64,000 nt of DNA from Neptunicella marina (GTDB lineage: Bacteria > Pseudomonadota > Gammaproteobacteria > Enterobacterales > Alteromonadaceae): assembly GCF_014270035.1 (NCBI RefSeq), contig NZ_JACNEP010000011.1:1-64000 (forward strand). The letters are read 5' to 3'. The notes under the pieces were generated by a model, which had not been told where the DNA came from, did not search any database, and saw only the letters and a list, made by a program, of their open reading frames with translations. The position numbers were made by a program, and so were the translations under genes. Each line of letters begins with the position of its first letter. Position 1 is the stretch's first letter. Below are positions 16,577-24,918 of the stretch, piece by piece.

Positions 16577-17011
16577 ATGAATGCTGATCAGCGATTATTA
16601 TTGGACAATCAACTGTGTTTTGCGCTTTATTCAGCCTCTCTGGCGATGACGCAACTATACAAACCTCATTTGGAAAAGCTTGGGCTAACCTATCCTCAGT
16701 ACACTATCTTACTGATATTGTGGGAGCAGGATGCCCGTAGTCTTAAAGATATTGCCAATCAACTGGGACAAAAGTCCGGTTCACTTACACCTGTAATTAA
16801 ACGCATGGAGGCTGATGGGTTAGTACAGCGTAAGAGAGGGGTGGAGAATGATCGTACTCTGAGTATCGAGCTCACGTCGAAGGGTGAAGCACTAAAGCAG
16901 CAGGCGTTGATGGTAAATCAATGTGTATTTGAAGCCTGTGGTACTGATGTCGCTGAATTGACAGAGCTTAAAAACAAATTGGTAAGTTTAAAAAATCAGA
17001 TTAGTAAATAA
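16577..17011 (+). CDS. ohrR: OhrR, MarR-family organic hydroperoxide-sensing repressor
   Basis: Winged-helix DNA-binding repressor of 144 aa. The reactive cysteine of the OhrR family is visible in QLCFALYSASLA (Cys at about residue 13). The recognition region is LGQKSGSLTPVIKRMEADGLVQRKRG and the wing is ENDRTLSIELTSKG. Oxidation of the cysteine by organic peroxides releases DNA and induces ohr. A further cysteine occurs at VFEACGTD, so the two-cysteine type of mechanism is possible. Operators lie on both sides and ohr follows 125 bp downstream. Confidence 0.93.
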   Translation: MNADQRLLLDNQLCFALYSASLAMTQLYKPHLEKLGLTYPQYTILLILWEQDARSLKDIANQLGQKSGSLTPVIKRMEADGLVQRKRGVENDRTLSIELTSKGEALKQQALMVNQCVFEACGTDVAELTELKNKLVSLKNQISK

Positions 17012-17028
17012 TGCTTGCGTGATAATAG

Positions 17029-17112
17029 TTATCGCGATAATATAAATTTAGCCTGTTAAGCGGGCTTTATTTTTAATTTAAATGTTATCGCAGTAACTAA
17101 TTTTGCGATAAC
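17029..17112 (+). promoter_or_regulatory. ohr control region with multiple OhrR half-sites
   Basis: TTATCGCGATAA (17029-17040) is a perfect palindrome. GTTATCGCAGTAAC (17084-17097) and GCGATAAC (ending 17112) form a second cluster just before the ohr ribosome binding site. Between them AGCCTG-TTAAG-CGGGCT followed by TTTATTTTT (about 17050-17075) could end ohrR transcripts. Confidence 0.65.
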
Positions 17113-17136
17113 TTAATCATATTAAGGAGCTGATCC

Positions 17137-17559
17137 ATGCAAGCATTATATTCTGCAACTGTAACCTCAACTGGCGGCCGTGATGGGCGCTCTATTTCAG
17201 ACGATAATCGTTTTGATGTTTCGTTAAGTACACCTAAAGAGTTAGGTGGTGCGGGTGGTGAAGGCACTAACCCGGAACAATTATTTGCAGCAGGGTACTC
17301 TGCGTGTTTTATTGGTGCGCTTAAGTTTGTAGCAGGTCAGCAAAAAGTCACGTTACCAGGTGATTTAGCTGTTACCGCCAAAATTGGGATTGGTAAAAAT
17401 GACAAGGGACCTGGCTTTGCAATTAGCGCTGATTTGCTGGTTGATTTGCCTGGGATTGAAACCGACATTGCTAATAAATTGGTAGAAGATGCGCATCAGG
17501 TGTGCCCTTATTCCAATGCCACTCGTGGTAATATCGATATTACAACTAATATTAAATAA
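17137..17559 (+). CDS. ohr: Organic hydroperoxide reductase Ohr
   Basis: Cytoplasmic OsmC/Ohr-family thiol peroxidase of 140 aa that reduces organic and fatty-acid hydroperoxides. The two active-site cysteines are visible: FAAGYSACFIGAL (about residue 60) and HQVCPYSNATRGN (about 126). The N-terminal segment TSTGGRDGRS is typical. AAGGAGC precedes the ATG. Control by the adjacent OhrR is supported by the operator palindromes upstream. Confidence 0.95.
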   Translation: MQALYSATVTSTGGRDGRSISDDNRFDVSLSTPKELGGAGGEGTNPEQLFAAGYSACFIGALKFVAGQQKVTLPGDLAVTAKIGIGKNDKGPGFAISADLLVDLPGIETDIANKLVEDAHQVCPYSNATRGNIDITTNIK

Positions 17560-17576
17560 TTAAGTTCAATCAATAA

Positions 17577-17606
17577 GCAGAGCAATCCTGCTCTGCTTGC
17601 TTTTAT
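17577..17606 (+). terminator. Terminator after ohr
   Basis: GCAGAGC-AATCCT-GCTCTGC is a perfect 7-bp stem followed by TTGCTTTTATTT, 18 bases after the ohr stop. Confidence 0.65.
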
Positions 17607-17742
17607 TTCCTTTCTTAAACTATATCGTTGCCTGCTAAATATCTGAGTTAAAAATATTTTTAATTATTTTTATTTTCGATTTAAACCTTTGTGTTTTACC
17701 CTGCGACTTATGTTTCAAGTCTTAGCAATGTGATGAAAAATT

Positions 17743-18303
17743 TTGACCTTAGCAACCAATGTTATTGAAGCTGAAGCCAAATTTGATCAGGAAACGCGCC
17801 TGATTAATGCAGCGCGCGGCGGTGACAAACAAGCTTTTCAGACTCTGTACCAGAAATATATTGGCATGGTTTACAGCTTGTGTTTCCGTCTGATGGGAGA
17901 TGGACCTTTAGCCGAAGACGCCAGTCAGGAGGTCTTTATTCAGTTATGGAAAAAACTGGAAAATTATCGGGGGGATAGCAAGTTCTCCACCTGGTTACAC
18001 AGCGTCACGGCTAACATCGCTATTAGTTATTTACGTAAACAACGTGGCTGGCTGCAACGCATGTTTCATATTGAAGACACAGATGCAATTAACACCGAAG
18101 CCGAGGGTAGTGCGGGAGACGTTGATTTAGATGAGTACGTAAAGCGATTGCCGGAACGTGCACGAATTGTTTTTGTATTGCATGCCATCGAAGGTTACCG
18201 GCACGAGGAAATTGCATCAATGACCAACATGGCGGTGGGGTCGAGTAAGGCACAATATCATCGTGCAAAACAGTTATTAAAAGAGTGGATGGGCTATGAG
18301 TAA
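17743..18303 (+). CDS. ECF-type RNA polymerase sigma factor
   Basis: Sigma-70 family factor of 186 aa with region 2 (DKQAFQTLYQKYIGMVYSLCFRLMGD, then AEDASQEVFIQLWKKL, about residues 28-80) and region 4 (LPERARIVFVLHAIEGYRHEEIASMTNMAVGSSKAQYHRAKQLL, about 130-180). It would direct polymerase to a small regulon. The start is TTG at 17743; no ATG in frame lies before region 2 and the upstream binding site is weak, so the start is uncertain. It overlaps the next gene by 8 bp, indicating one transcript with the anti-sigma-like protein. Confidence 0.88.
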   Translation: MTLATNVIEAEAKFDQETRLINAARGGDKQAFQTLYQKYIGMVYSLCFRLMGDGPLAEDASQEVFIQLWKKLENYRGDSKFSTWLHSVTANIAISYLRKQRGWLQRMFHIEDTDAINTEAEGSAGDVDLDEYVKRLPERARIVFVLHAIEGYRHEEIASMTNMAVGSSKAQYHRAKQLLKEWMGYE

Positions 18304-18772
18304 TCAACAGTTTGAGCAAGATCTCAGAAATAAAATAGACCAGCTGGACAAAAATATGCAGCCACAACGTGATTTGTGGACCGGTATTGAAGTGGCGTTG
18401 TCTGAACAGCATACCACTAAAAAAAAGCCCTATCTGGCAATCGCTGCCAGTGTCATGGTTGTCGGTCTGGTTGGCTGGTTAGGTTTGAAATCGGATATCG
18501 TCGCCGATAATTCACCGCAATTGGTTCAAACGCTAACCCAGCAGCATCAGCAACAAATGCAGGGGTTACTGGTTACTTATGCTGATGCCCCTGCTTTAAC
18601 CAATGACTGGCAGCAGCAATTAGATGAATTAGACCGCGCAGCCGATGCAATCAAACAAGCGCTGGCGAAAGATCCGAATAACCCGGCGTTACTGAAAATG
18701 CTGCAACAGGTTTATCAGCAACAAATTGATTTAGTCGAAAAAGTTCATGCCCCTGGCTGGCAACGTATCTAA
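18296..18772 (+). CDS. Single-pass membrane protein, putative anti-sigma factor
   Basis: 158 aa: a cytoplasmic N-terminus of about 42 residues, one membrane helix (LAIAASVMVVGLVGWLGL, about residues 44-61), and a Q-rich periplasmic helical domain. The position after an ECF sigma gene with overlap, and the short N-terminus followed by a helix, fit an anti-sigma factor. There is no ZAS zinc motif (HxxxCxxC), so the assignment rests on context. It could also be a sigma-linked sensor of another kind. Confidence 0.6.
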   Translation: MSNQQFEQDLRNKIDQLDKNMQPQRDLWTGIEVALSEQHTTKKKPYLAIAASVMVVGLVGWLGLKSDIVADNSPQLVQTLTQQHQQQMQGLLVTYADAPALTNDWQQQLDELDRAADAIKQALAKDPNNPALLKMLQQVYQQQIDLVEKVHAPGWQRI

Positions 18773-18793
18773 CCTAAGGGGAAGGAGTTGAAA

Positions 18794-19738
18794 ATGAAAA
18801 AGTTAATCGTATTTACTCTGGCAAGTTTATGCAGTGCGGTGGCGTTGGCAGGTCAGCAAATTGATAAGAGTCTGGATGCCGACCCCGATGGTTATGTACA
18901 AATCGAAAATCTGACAGGTCAGGTTAAATTAGTCGGCTGGGATAACCCTCAGGTTAAGATCAGTGGAGAAATTGATGACAAAGCGCGTGATTTGATCTTT
19001 GAGCGTGATGGCAGTCAGATAATTTTTAAACTGCGTTTCCCCCATGGCAGTTCACCAGACCGGGACAGTAAAGATGATGTTGAAGTTTTTGTGCCTAAAA
19101 ACAGTAAATTGTCTTTTACGACCTTTAATGCTGATGTTGAAGTGAGTGAGCTAAGCAGCCGCACAGAAGTGGAAACGGTTAATGGTGACATTAAAGCCAC
19201 ACAATTAGCCGGCAAAGTAAAGCTGACCACAGTGAATGGTAAAATTGATGCAGATAATATCCGTGCCAGAGAAATTAAGCTGGAAACTGTTAATGGCCGT
19301 ATTAACTCCAACAGCAAAGGCGCTAAACGTGAAGAATATAACGCGGTTAACGGTGATATTTTTGTAACGTCTGACGGTGAGGATGTCGAGGTGGGAACGG
19401 TTAATGGTGAAATCGAAGCCAATTTGGGTAAAGTGAGCCAGTTCACCGTCAGCACCGTTAACGGCCGGGTGGATGCCAGTATGGAATTATTACCCGGTGG
19501 TGAAGTGGAAGCGTCATCGGTGGGGGGCTCTATTAATCTGAATTTCCAAAAAGATGTGGCCGCGCGTTTTGAAGTGCAGGGGCACGCTGGCGGTAATATT
19601 CATAATGAAATCACCAGCGACAAAATGCAGAAAAACAAATATGGTCCGGGCCGCTGGTTAACCTTTTCTACCGGTAATGGTAATGGCCGGGTTGAAATAT
19701 CCACGGTACATGGCCGGGTAAAACTAAGCTCCAGATAA
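18794..19738 (+). CDS. Secreted DUF4097-type beta-repeat protein
   Basis: 314 aa with a Sec signal peptide (KKLIVFTLASLCSAVALAG, about residues 3-21) and a parallel-beta repeat of about 20 residues. The repeats carry ETVNGDI, TTVNGKI, ETVNGRI, NAVNGDI, GTVNGEI and STVNGRV between about residues 125 and 230. DUF4097 (adhesin-like) domains are associated with sigma or PspC-like envelope-stress genes; function is unknown. ATG at 18794 has AAGGAG six bases upstream and is preferred over TTG at 18788. It is the third gene of the sigma operon. Confidence 0.82.
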   Translation: MKKLIVFTLASLCSAVALAGQQIDKSLDADPDGYVQIENLTGQVKLVGWDNPQVKISGEIDDKARDLIFERDGSQIIFKLRFPHGSSPDRDSKDDVEVFVPKNSKLSFTTFNADVEVSELSSRTEVETVNGDIKATQLAGKVKLTTVNGKIDADNIRAREIKLETVNGRINSNSKGAKREEYNAVNGDIFVTSDGEDVEVGTVNGEIEANLGKVSQFTVSTVNGRVDASMELLPGGEVEASSVGGSINLNFQKDVAARFEVQGHAGGNIHNEITSDKMQKNKYGPGRWLTFSTGNGNGRVEISTVHGRVKLSSR

Positions 19739-19758
19739 AATAACATTTTCCCTAAAAG

Positions 19759-19784
19759 CAAAAACCCGCCTCGGCGGGTTTTTG
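19759..19784. terminator. Bidirectional terminator between the DUF4097 and DUF3833 genes
   Basis: CAAAAACCCGCC-TC-GGCGGGTTTTTG is fully symmetric with A and T tracts on each side. It lies between two convergent genes. Confidence 0.92.
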
Positions 19785-20327
19785 TTATGTTGGATTACAG
19801 CCCTGATTTGAAGTGGTTTTATCAAAAAAAATCGAAATTTCCGCAACCGTCATTCCCAGTTTTTTCATATAAGTGCGATTAAACAACCGGTTTTTATCCA
19901 GCTGGAACATCCAGTCATCCATGTTAAAAGTATAGGTACTGTCATTGAGCGGAACCTGCAATTGGTAGTGCCAGTTAAAGGCATTTCCATTGCTGCTTCC
20001 TTTGGCGACACCGATAACGTCACTGGCTGTGCCACTTACCTGATCATCAGGGCTCACTGTAAGTTGCCATATACGCTGTTGTTGTTCACCATCATGATAA
20101 TAAAACTGTTCTTCTAATGTGCCTTGATTGTTATTCCAATGACCATTGATCTCGACACAAAAACGCCGCACCTGTTTGCCACTATAATCCTGCACTAAAC
20201 CCCATGCTGTTAAAGAGCCACTAAAGTAACGTTTGATGTCAAAATCAGGTGTTGTATTACGATAATCCTGTAACGAAGCTGAGCAGGATGTCAGCAAAAG
20301 CAGGCTGATAGCAGCGATGTATTTCAT
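19785..20327 (-). CDS. DUF3833 lipoprotein
   Basis: 180 aa with a lipoprotein signal peptide (MKYIAAISLLLLTSC; lipobox LLTSC, Cys at residue 15). The residue after Cys is Ser, which favours outer-membrane sorting. The body matches the DUF3833 pattern: FDIKRYFSGSLTAWGLVQD near the start, then MDDWMFQLD and NRTYMKKLGMTVAEISIFF near the end. Function is unknown. The gene stands alone between the sigma operon and dnaB. Confidence 0.82.
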   Translation of the reverse strand: MKYIAAISLLLLTSCSASLQDYRNTTPDFDIKRYFSGSLTAWGLVQDYSGKQVRRFCVEINGHWNNNQGTLEEQFYYHDGEQQQRIWQLTVSPDDQVSGTASDVIGVAKGSSNGNAFNWHYQLQVPLNDSTYTFNMDDWMFQLDKNRLFNRTYMKKLGMTVAEISIFFDKTTSNQGCNPT

Positions 20328-20472
20328 TACTTTCTCCGGCAGTAAACGTATTGAGTCTACGTAACCGCGCTAACTTAGGATCAATCTGGGAGTCATTTTT
20401 TTTGATAAGGCTTTATTTAGCGTGGGGCTTTGCCGCATAATGTGACTAATGCATTGTTAGAACGAGATCCCA

Positions 20473-21861
20473 GTGAAAGTAGTATCCAACCAGTATAAAG
20501 ATGAAAAAGTAGAGAAACTCAAAGTTCCGCCTCACTCGATTGAGGCTGAACAATCTGTACTGGGTAGTATGATGATCGCACCTGATTCATGGGATAAGGT
20601 TGCTGAGATTGTTATCGAGGAAGATTTCTACAACCGCTCTCACAAAATTATCTATCGGGCGATTTTGGTATTGCTGACCGAAAGCCAGCCGATTGACGTG
20701 ATCACCGTTTCCCAGCATCTGGAAAATAATGAGGAGCTGGAAGAGGCGGGTGGCCTGGCATATTTGGGGGAACTGGCAAAAAATACCCCCAGTGCAGCCA
20801 ACGTTGAAGCCTACGCCAAAATTATTAAAGAACGGGCCATTAGCCGCGAATTGATTGGTGTGGCGAATCACATTGCTGATACCAGTTTTAATCCTCAAGG
20901 GCGCACAGCCAACGAAATTCTCGATTTAGCTGAAAGTAAAGTTTTTGAAATTGCTGAAAAGCGTACCGGAGCAAATGATGGTCCGCAAGGTGTCACTACG
21001 GTACTGGAAAAAACCATCAATAAACTTGAAGAGCTGGTTAAAAACCAAAAGGAAGTCACCGGGGTTTCCACGGGGTATAACGATTTAGACAAGAAAACCA
21101 GTGGATTACAGCCGTCTGACTTAATTATTGTCGCGGCTCGTCCATCAATGGGTAAAACCACTTTCGCCATGAACTTGTGTGAAAATGCCATGATGGGTGA
21201 AGATAAACCTGTTCTGGTATTCAGTTTAGAGATGCCATCTGAACAAATTATGATGAGGATGCTGGCGTCATTGAGCCGGGTGGATCAAACCCGTATTCGT
21301 ACCGCGCAGCTTGACGATGAAGACTGGGCGCGTATTTCCAATACCATGAGCATGCTCAAGGAAAAAGATAATCTGTATGTGGATGATTCATCCGGTTTAA
21401 CCCCCATGGAAGTGAGAACCCGGGCCAGAAAACTGGCACGGGAGCGGGGGGGAATTGCAATGATTATGGTCGATTATCTGCAGTTAATGCAGGTGCCGGC
21501 TTTAAGTGATAACCGTACATTGGAAATTGCTGAAATATCCCGTTCGTTAAAAGCCCTGGCCAAAGAGTTACAAGTTCCTGTGGTAGCACTTTCGCAGCTA
21601 AACCGGAGCCTGGAGCAGCGCGCAGACAAACGTCCGGTTAACTCAGATTTGCGTGAGTCTGGTTCTATCGAGCAGGATGCCGACTTAATTATGTTTATTT
21701 ATCGTGATGAGGTGTATCACGAAAACAGCGAATTAAAAGGTATCGCAGAAATTATTATCGGAAAGCAACGTAACGGTCCTATTGGTACTGTGCGCCTTAC
21801 CTTCCAGGGGCAGTTTTCACGCTTTGATAATTATGTTGGACCGGCTTACGACGACGAATAA
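20473..21861 (+). CDS. dnaB: Replicative DNA helicase DnaB
   Basis: Hexameric 5'-3' helicase of the replication fork, 462 aa, close to E. coli DnaB (471). The N-terminal domain opens with PPHSIEAEQSVLGSMM. The RecA-like core has Walker A ARPSMGKTTFAMN (about residue 222), GGIAMIMVDYLQLM (Walker B region) and SDLRESGSIEQDADLIMFIYR. No intein is present. The start is a GTG. It is usually close behind rplI; here seven genes separate them. Confidence 0.96.
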   Translation: MKVVSNQYKDEKVEKLKVPPHSIEAEQSVLGSMMIAPDSWDKVAEIVIEEDFYNRSHKIIYRAILVLLTESQPIDVITVSQHLENNEELEEAGGLAYLGELAKNTPSAANVEAYAKIIKERAISRELIGVANHIADTSFNPQGRTANEILDLAESKVFEIAEKRTGANDGPQGVTTVLEKTINKLEELVKNQKEVTGVSTGYNDLDKKTSGLQPSDLIIVAARPSMGKTTFAMNLCENAMMGEDKPVLVFSLEMPSEQIMMRMLASLSRVDQTRIRTAQLDDEDWARISNTMSMLKEKDNLYVDDSSGLTPMEVRTRARKLARERGGIAMIMVDYLQLMQVPALSDNRTLEIAEISRSLKALAKELQVPVVALSQLNRSLEQRADKRPVNSDLRESGSIEQDADLIMFIYRDEVYHENSELKGIAEIIIGKQRNGPIGTVRLTFQGQFSRFDNYVGPAYDDE

Positions 21862-21879
21862 TAAAATTAAGGAGTTGGA

Positions 21880-22866
21880 GTGTCTTTAAATTGGGGAATA
21901 CTCGGCCCGGGCAGAATTGCCCATCGTTTTGCAACTGCGTTAACACAAGGCACTGACGGAAAGCTAATTGCCGTAGCCAGTCGTAACGAACAAAGGGCCA
22001 GTGAGTTTGCCGCGCAATTTGCAGCTGAGCGATATTACACGCAATATTCCGCGCTGGTTGAAGATGGTGGCATTGATGTTATCTATATTGCGACGCCACA
22101 TAATTTCCACTTTGAACAAGCCATGATGTGCCTGCATGCCGGTAAACATTTGTTAATTGAAAAGCCGATTTGCATGAACGCAGCACAAGCACAAAAAATT
22201 GCCGACCTGGCTGCACAAAAAAATTTATTTGTAATGGAAGCGGTATGGAGCCGCTTTTTACCGTCTTGTCAGCAGGCCATGGACTGGTTGATACAAGGTG
22301 AAATTGGCGAGCTTCGTGCGATTGATTCAAGCATTTGTTTTGCTTTTGATAAAGGGGACGAGCATCGTACCTTTAATAAAGCGCTGGCGGGTGGCGCCTT
22401 GCTCGATCTGGGCATTTATTCAGTTAACCTCAGCCAGTGGTTTGCTAAAGCCAATCCGGTCAATATAGGTGCTATGGCGAAAATAGGGCATACGGGTGTT
22501 GATAATATTCTGATGACCAATATGCGTTATACCAATGGTGTTATGGCACAGTTTACGACAGCCATGGAAGCGCACTCGAGTAATTATCTGTTGTTACAAG
22601 GCAGTAAGGGCACCATTGAATTACAGCAAATGTTTTGGGCGGGGCATAAAGTTACCCTGACAAATGACGATAAAACGATATGTATGGACTTGCCTCATGC
22701 CGTTAATGGTTTTGAATATCAGATACAGGAAGTGCAACGCTGTATTAAAAATAACGAAACATACTCAAACGTTATGCCGATCACCGATACCCTTGCTAAT
22801 ATGCAGGTGATGGATGAAATTCGTCGGCAAATTGAACTGGATTATGGTGAGCTGGAGCACAGTTAA
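21880..22866 (+). CDS. Gfo/Idh/MocA-family oxidoreductase
   Basis: NAD(P)-dependent sugar-type dehydrogenase of 328 aa. The N-terminal Rossmann fold has GILGPGRIAHRFATAL (about residues 5-20). The family motif lies in IEKPICMNAAQA (EKP, about residue 93), and GGALLDLGIYSVNL contains the D-x-G-x-Y segment near the active site. The substrate cannot be assigned. The start is GTG at 21880, with AAGGAG at 21869-21874. It is 18 bp from dnaB and could be read with it. Confidence 0.85.
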   Translation: MSLNWGILGPGRIAHRFATALTQGTDGKLIAVASRNEQRASEFAAQFAAERYYTQYSALVEDGGIDVIYIATPHNFHFEQAMMCLHAGKHLLIEKPICMNAAQAQKIADLAAQKNLFVMEAVWSRFLPSCQQAMDWLIQGEIGELRAIDSSICFAFDKGDEHRTFNKALAGGALLDLGIYSVNLSQWFAKANPVNIGAMAKIGHTGVDNILMTNMRYTNGVMAQFTTAMEAHSSNYLLLQGSKGTIELQQMFWAGHKVTLTNDDKTICMDLPHAVNGFEYQIQEVQRCIKNNETYSNVMPITDTLANMQVMDEIRRQIELDYGELEHS

Positions 22867-22910
22867 ACTGCCGTAAGGATGTATTCAGACGGCACTACAA
22901 TAACCAAAAC

Positions 22911-24866
22911 ATGGATGGAGTCATGTACCGACGTAAGTCGATTGCGCTATCAAGTAGAAGGATTCGTTTCCAGTTACTGGTGATTTGCTCTGTGGTCGCG
23001 GTATTGATTGCGACCCTGTTTAGCTATGTCGCCTACCGACTGACCTCAGATGTGAGTCAGGAGGTAGCGCAACGTGCCACCGCCGAGCAAAGTCAGATGA
23101 TACTGCAACAAGTGCAGTATGCTTTTTCTCATGAGCGTATCCAGCCCCACCAACTGACGTTGCCGGATAATCTGTTGCAACGGGATTACCAGCTTCGGGT
23201 ATCGCTAAATGGTGACATCATATATCAACGCCAGCACGGTGCTCCCATCAGCCTCGAATCCAGTTCTCTGGATGAGTTAAAACAGACTTCTGATAATAAC
23301 AGTGGCTGGTTAAACAGTGGGGAAAACCGCTTTGTTTGGGCACTGGCGTCTGAGCCTTCCTCAGGATTAAGTGTACTGTTAGTCAAACAGAATACAGAGC
23401 TGGCTCTTCGTTTAAACAGTGCGGCGGCTGATATCTGGTTTACGGTTATATTTACCAGTTGTCTGGCCATTATTGGTGCGCTGGCGATCGCCATGCTGAT
23501 TTCGCGGCAGCACAGCGCTTTTAGTTCTGCGCTGGAATACAGAACCTCTCATGATACCCTGACTGGCTGTTATAACCGCGATTATCTTTTGTCTCAGATT
23601 AACGAATATATTGCGCATCAGATTTCTCGTGATGCCAACCATATTCAGCAACATCAGGCGTCGTTATTGCTCATTGATATTAATCGCTTTAAAGAAGTGA
23701 ATGATGCATTAGGGCATGCCTGTGGTGATGTGTTACTGAAACGTCTGAGTAAGGAATTTGCCACCTTATTAGATAACGATGACATGCTGGCACGTTTTGG
23801 CGGTGATGAGTTTGCTATCTGGTTACCGGTTAAAGGTGCTGAAAAAGCCGAGTTACTGGCCAGACACCTGATTAATCAGGTACAGCAACCGGTTAATATC
23901 GATGGTATTTATCTGGAAGTTAGTTTAAGTATTGGTATTTCTACTTTTCCACTGCATGGTACTTCATCTGAAGCGCTGATAAGCCGTGCCGATATTGCCA
24001 TGTATAGTGCTAAACGCAATCGTCTTGGTCTGGCGCATTTTGATCCGGCACAGGATGCCGGCACGGTCGAGCGTCTAAAACTGACTGCAGGATTGCGCAA
24101 GGCGCTGTTTCTGGAACAAATGGTATTGTATTACCAACCTCAGGTGTGTTTAAAAACCAATGCCATTGTGGGTTGCGAAGTGCTTGTTCGCTGGCAACAC
24201 CCTGAACTGGGGTTATTGTTTCCAGATAAATTTATTGATGTGGTGGAATGCAGTGGGTTAGTCAATGATTTTACCCGTTATATTATTGAGCATGCGCTGG
24301 AGCAGAATGCCCGTTGGCGACAAATGGGATTTGAATTTCCAGTGTCAGTTAACGTGTCACCTTACAATTTAAACGATCCGCAGTTACTAAATTTTATTGA
24401 GGAAAAATTACGTAAATACCAGTTGCCCGCCAGTGCACTGGAGCTGGAATTAACCGAGAATGCGGTGGTGAGCGATATCGAACGTACACGTAAGTTGTTC
24501 CATCGGTTATCCGCGCTCGGTGTACAGATATCGATTGATGATTTTGGTACCGGTCTGTCCAGTCTGGCCTATGTGAAAAAACTGGATGTGGATCGCATCA
24601 AAGCAGATAAGGCATTTGTCACTCATTTGGTCAGCGATAAAGGCGATCAGGCAATTATTCGCGCCATTCTTAGTTTGTGTGACGATCTGAACCGGGTGTC
24701 TGTAGCGGAAGGCATTGAAAACATTGAGATTGCCACTACGCTGGCCAAAATGGGCTGTCAGATTGGTCAGGGGGATTATTTTGGTAAGGCTATGCCTGCT
24801 ACTGATTTTACTGAGTTACTTGAAGCTGAAATTCGCTTGCAAGGGCAGGTTAAACTTTCCACATAA
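22911..24866 (+). CDS. GGDEF-EAL c-di-GMP signalling protein
   Basis: 651 aa: N-terminal membrane helix (about 22-44), a periplasmic region of about 130 residues, a second helix (about 175-200), then a GGDEF domain (ARFGGDEFAIWL, about residues 292-303) and an EAL domain (CEVLVRWQHPELG, about 423-435; later ELTENAV, DDFGTGLSSLAY and VAEGIE). Both signature motifs are near-consensus (EVL in place of EAL), so synthesis and breakdown of c-di-GMP are both possible. No RxxD inhibitory site precedes GGDEF. A start at ATG 22923 is also possible; it has a closely spaced GGAG. Confidence 0.9.
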   Translation: MDGVMYRRKSIALSSRRIRFQLLVICSVVAVLIATLFSYVAYRLTSDVSQEVAQRATAEQSQMILQQVQYAFSHERIQPHQLTLPDNLLQRDYQLRVSLNGDIIYQRQHGAPISLESSSLDELKQTSDNNSGWLNSGENRFVWALASEPSSGLSVLLVKQNTELALRLNSAAADIWFTVIFTSCLAIIGALAIAMLISRQHSAFSSALEYRTSHDTLTGCYNRDYLLSQINEYIAHQISRDANHIQQHQASLLLIDINRFKEVNDALGHACGDVLLKRLSKEFATLLDNDDMLARFGGDEFAIWLPVKGAEKAELLARHLINQVQQPVNIDGIYLEVSLSIGISTFPLHGTSSEALISRADIAMYSAKRNRLGLAHFDPAQDAGTVERLKLTAGLRKALFLEQMVLYYQPQVCLKTNAIVGCEVLVRWQHPELGLLFPDKFIDVVECSGLVNDFTRYIIEHALEQNARWRQMGFEFPVSVNVSPYNLNDPQLLNFIEEKLRKYQLPASALELELTENAVVSDIERTRKLFHRLSALGVQISIDDFGTGLSSLAYVKKLDVDRIKADKAFVTHLVSDKGDQAIIRAILSLCDDLNRVSVAEGIENIEIATTLAKMGCQIGQGDYFGKAMPATDFTELLEAEIRLQGQVKLST

Positions 24867-24895
24867 AAAAACCGGCATGTAAACCGGCTTTTTTA
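24865..24895. terminator. Bidirectional terminator between the GGDEF-EAL gene and serA
   Basis: AAAAAACCGG-CATGTAAA-CCGGCTTTTTT forms a short GC stem extended by A:T pairs with one bulged C, between convergent genes. Confidence 0.75.
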
Positions 24896-24918
24896 CAGGA
24901 CGAAATTTAGTTGGTCTG

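Noticed and set aside
17029-17112. CRISPR-like repeats because of recurring TTATCG units
   Set aside because: Too few and too short; they are regulator half-sites in promoter regions.
19015-19455. Antisense ORF of 146 codons opposite the DUF4097 gene
   Set aside because: It arises from the reverse of the repeated VNG codons; its S/T/L-rich composition is an artefact.
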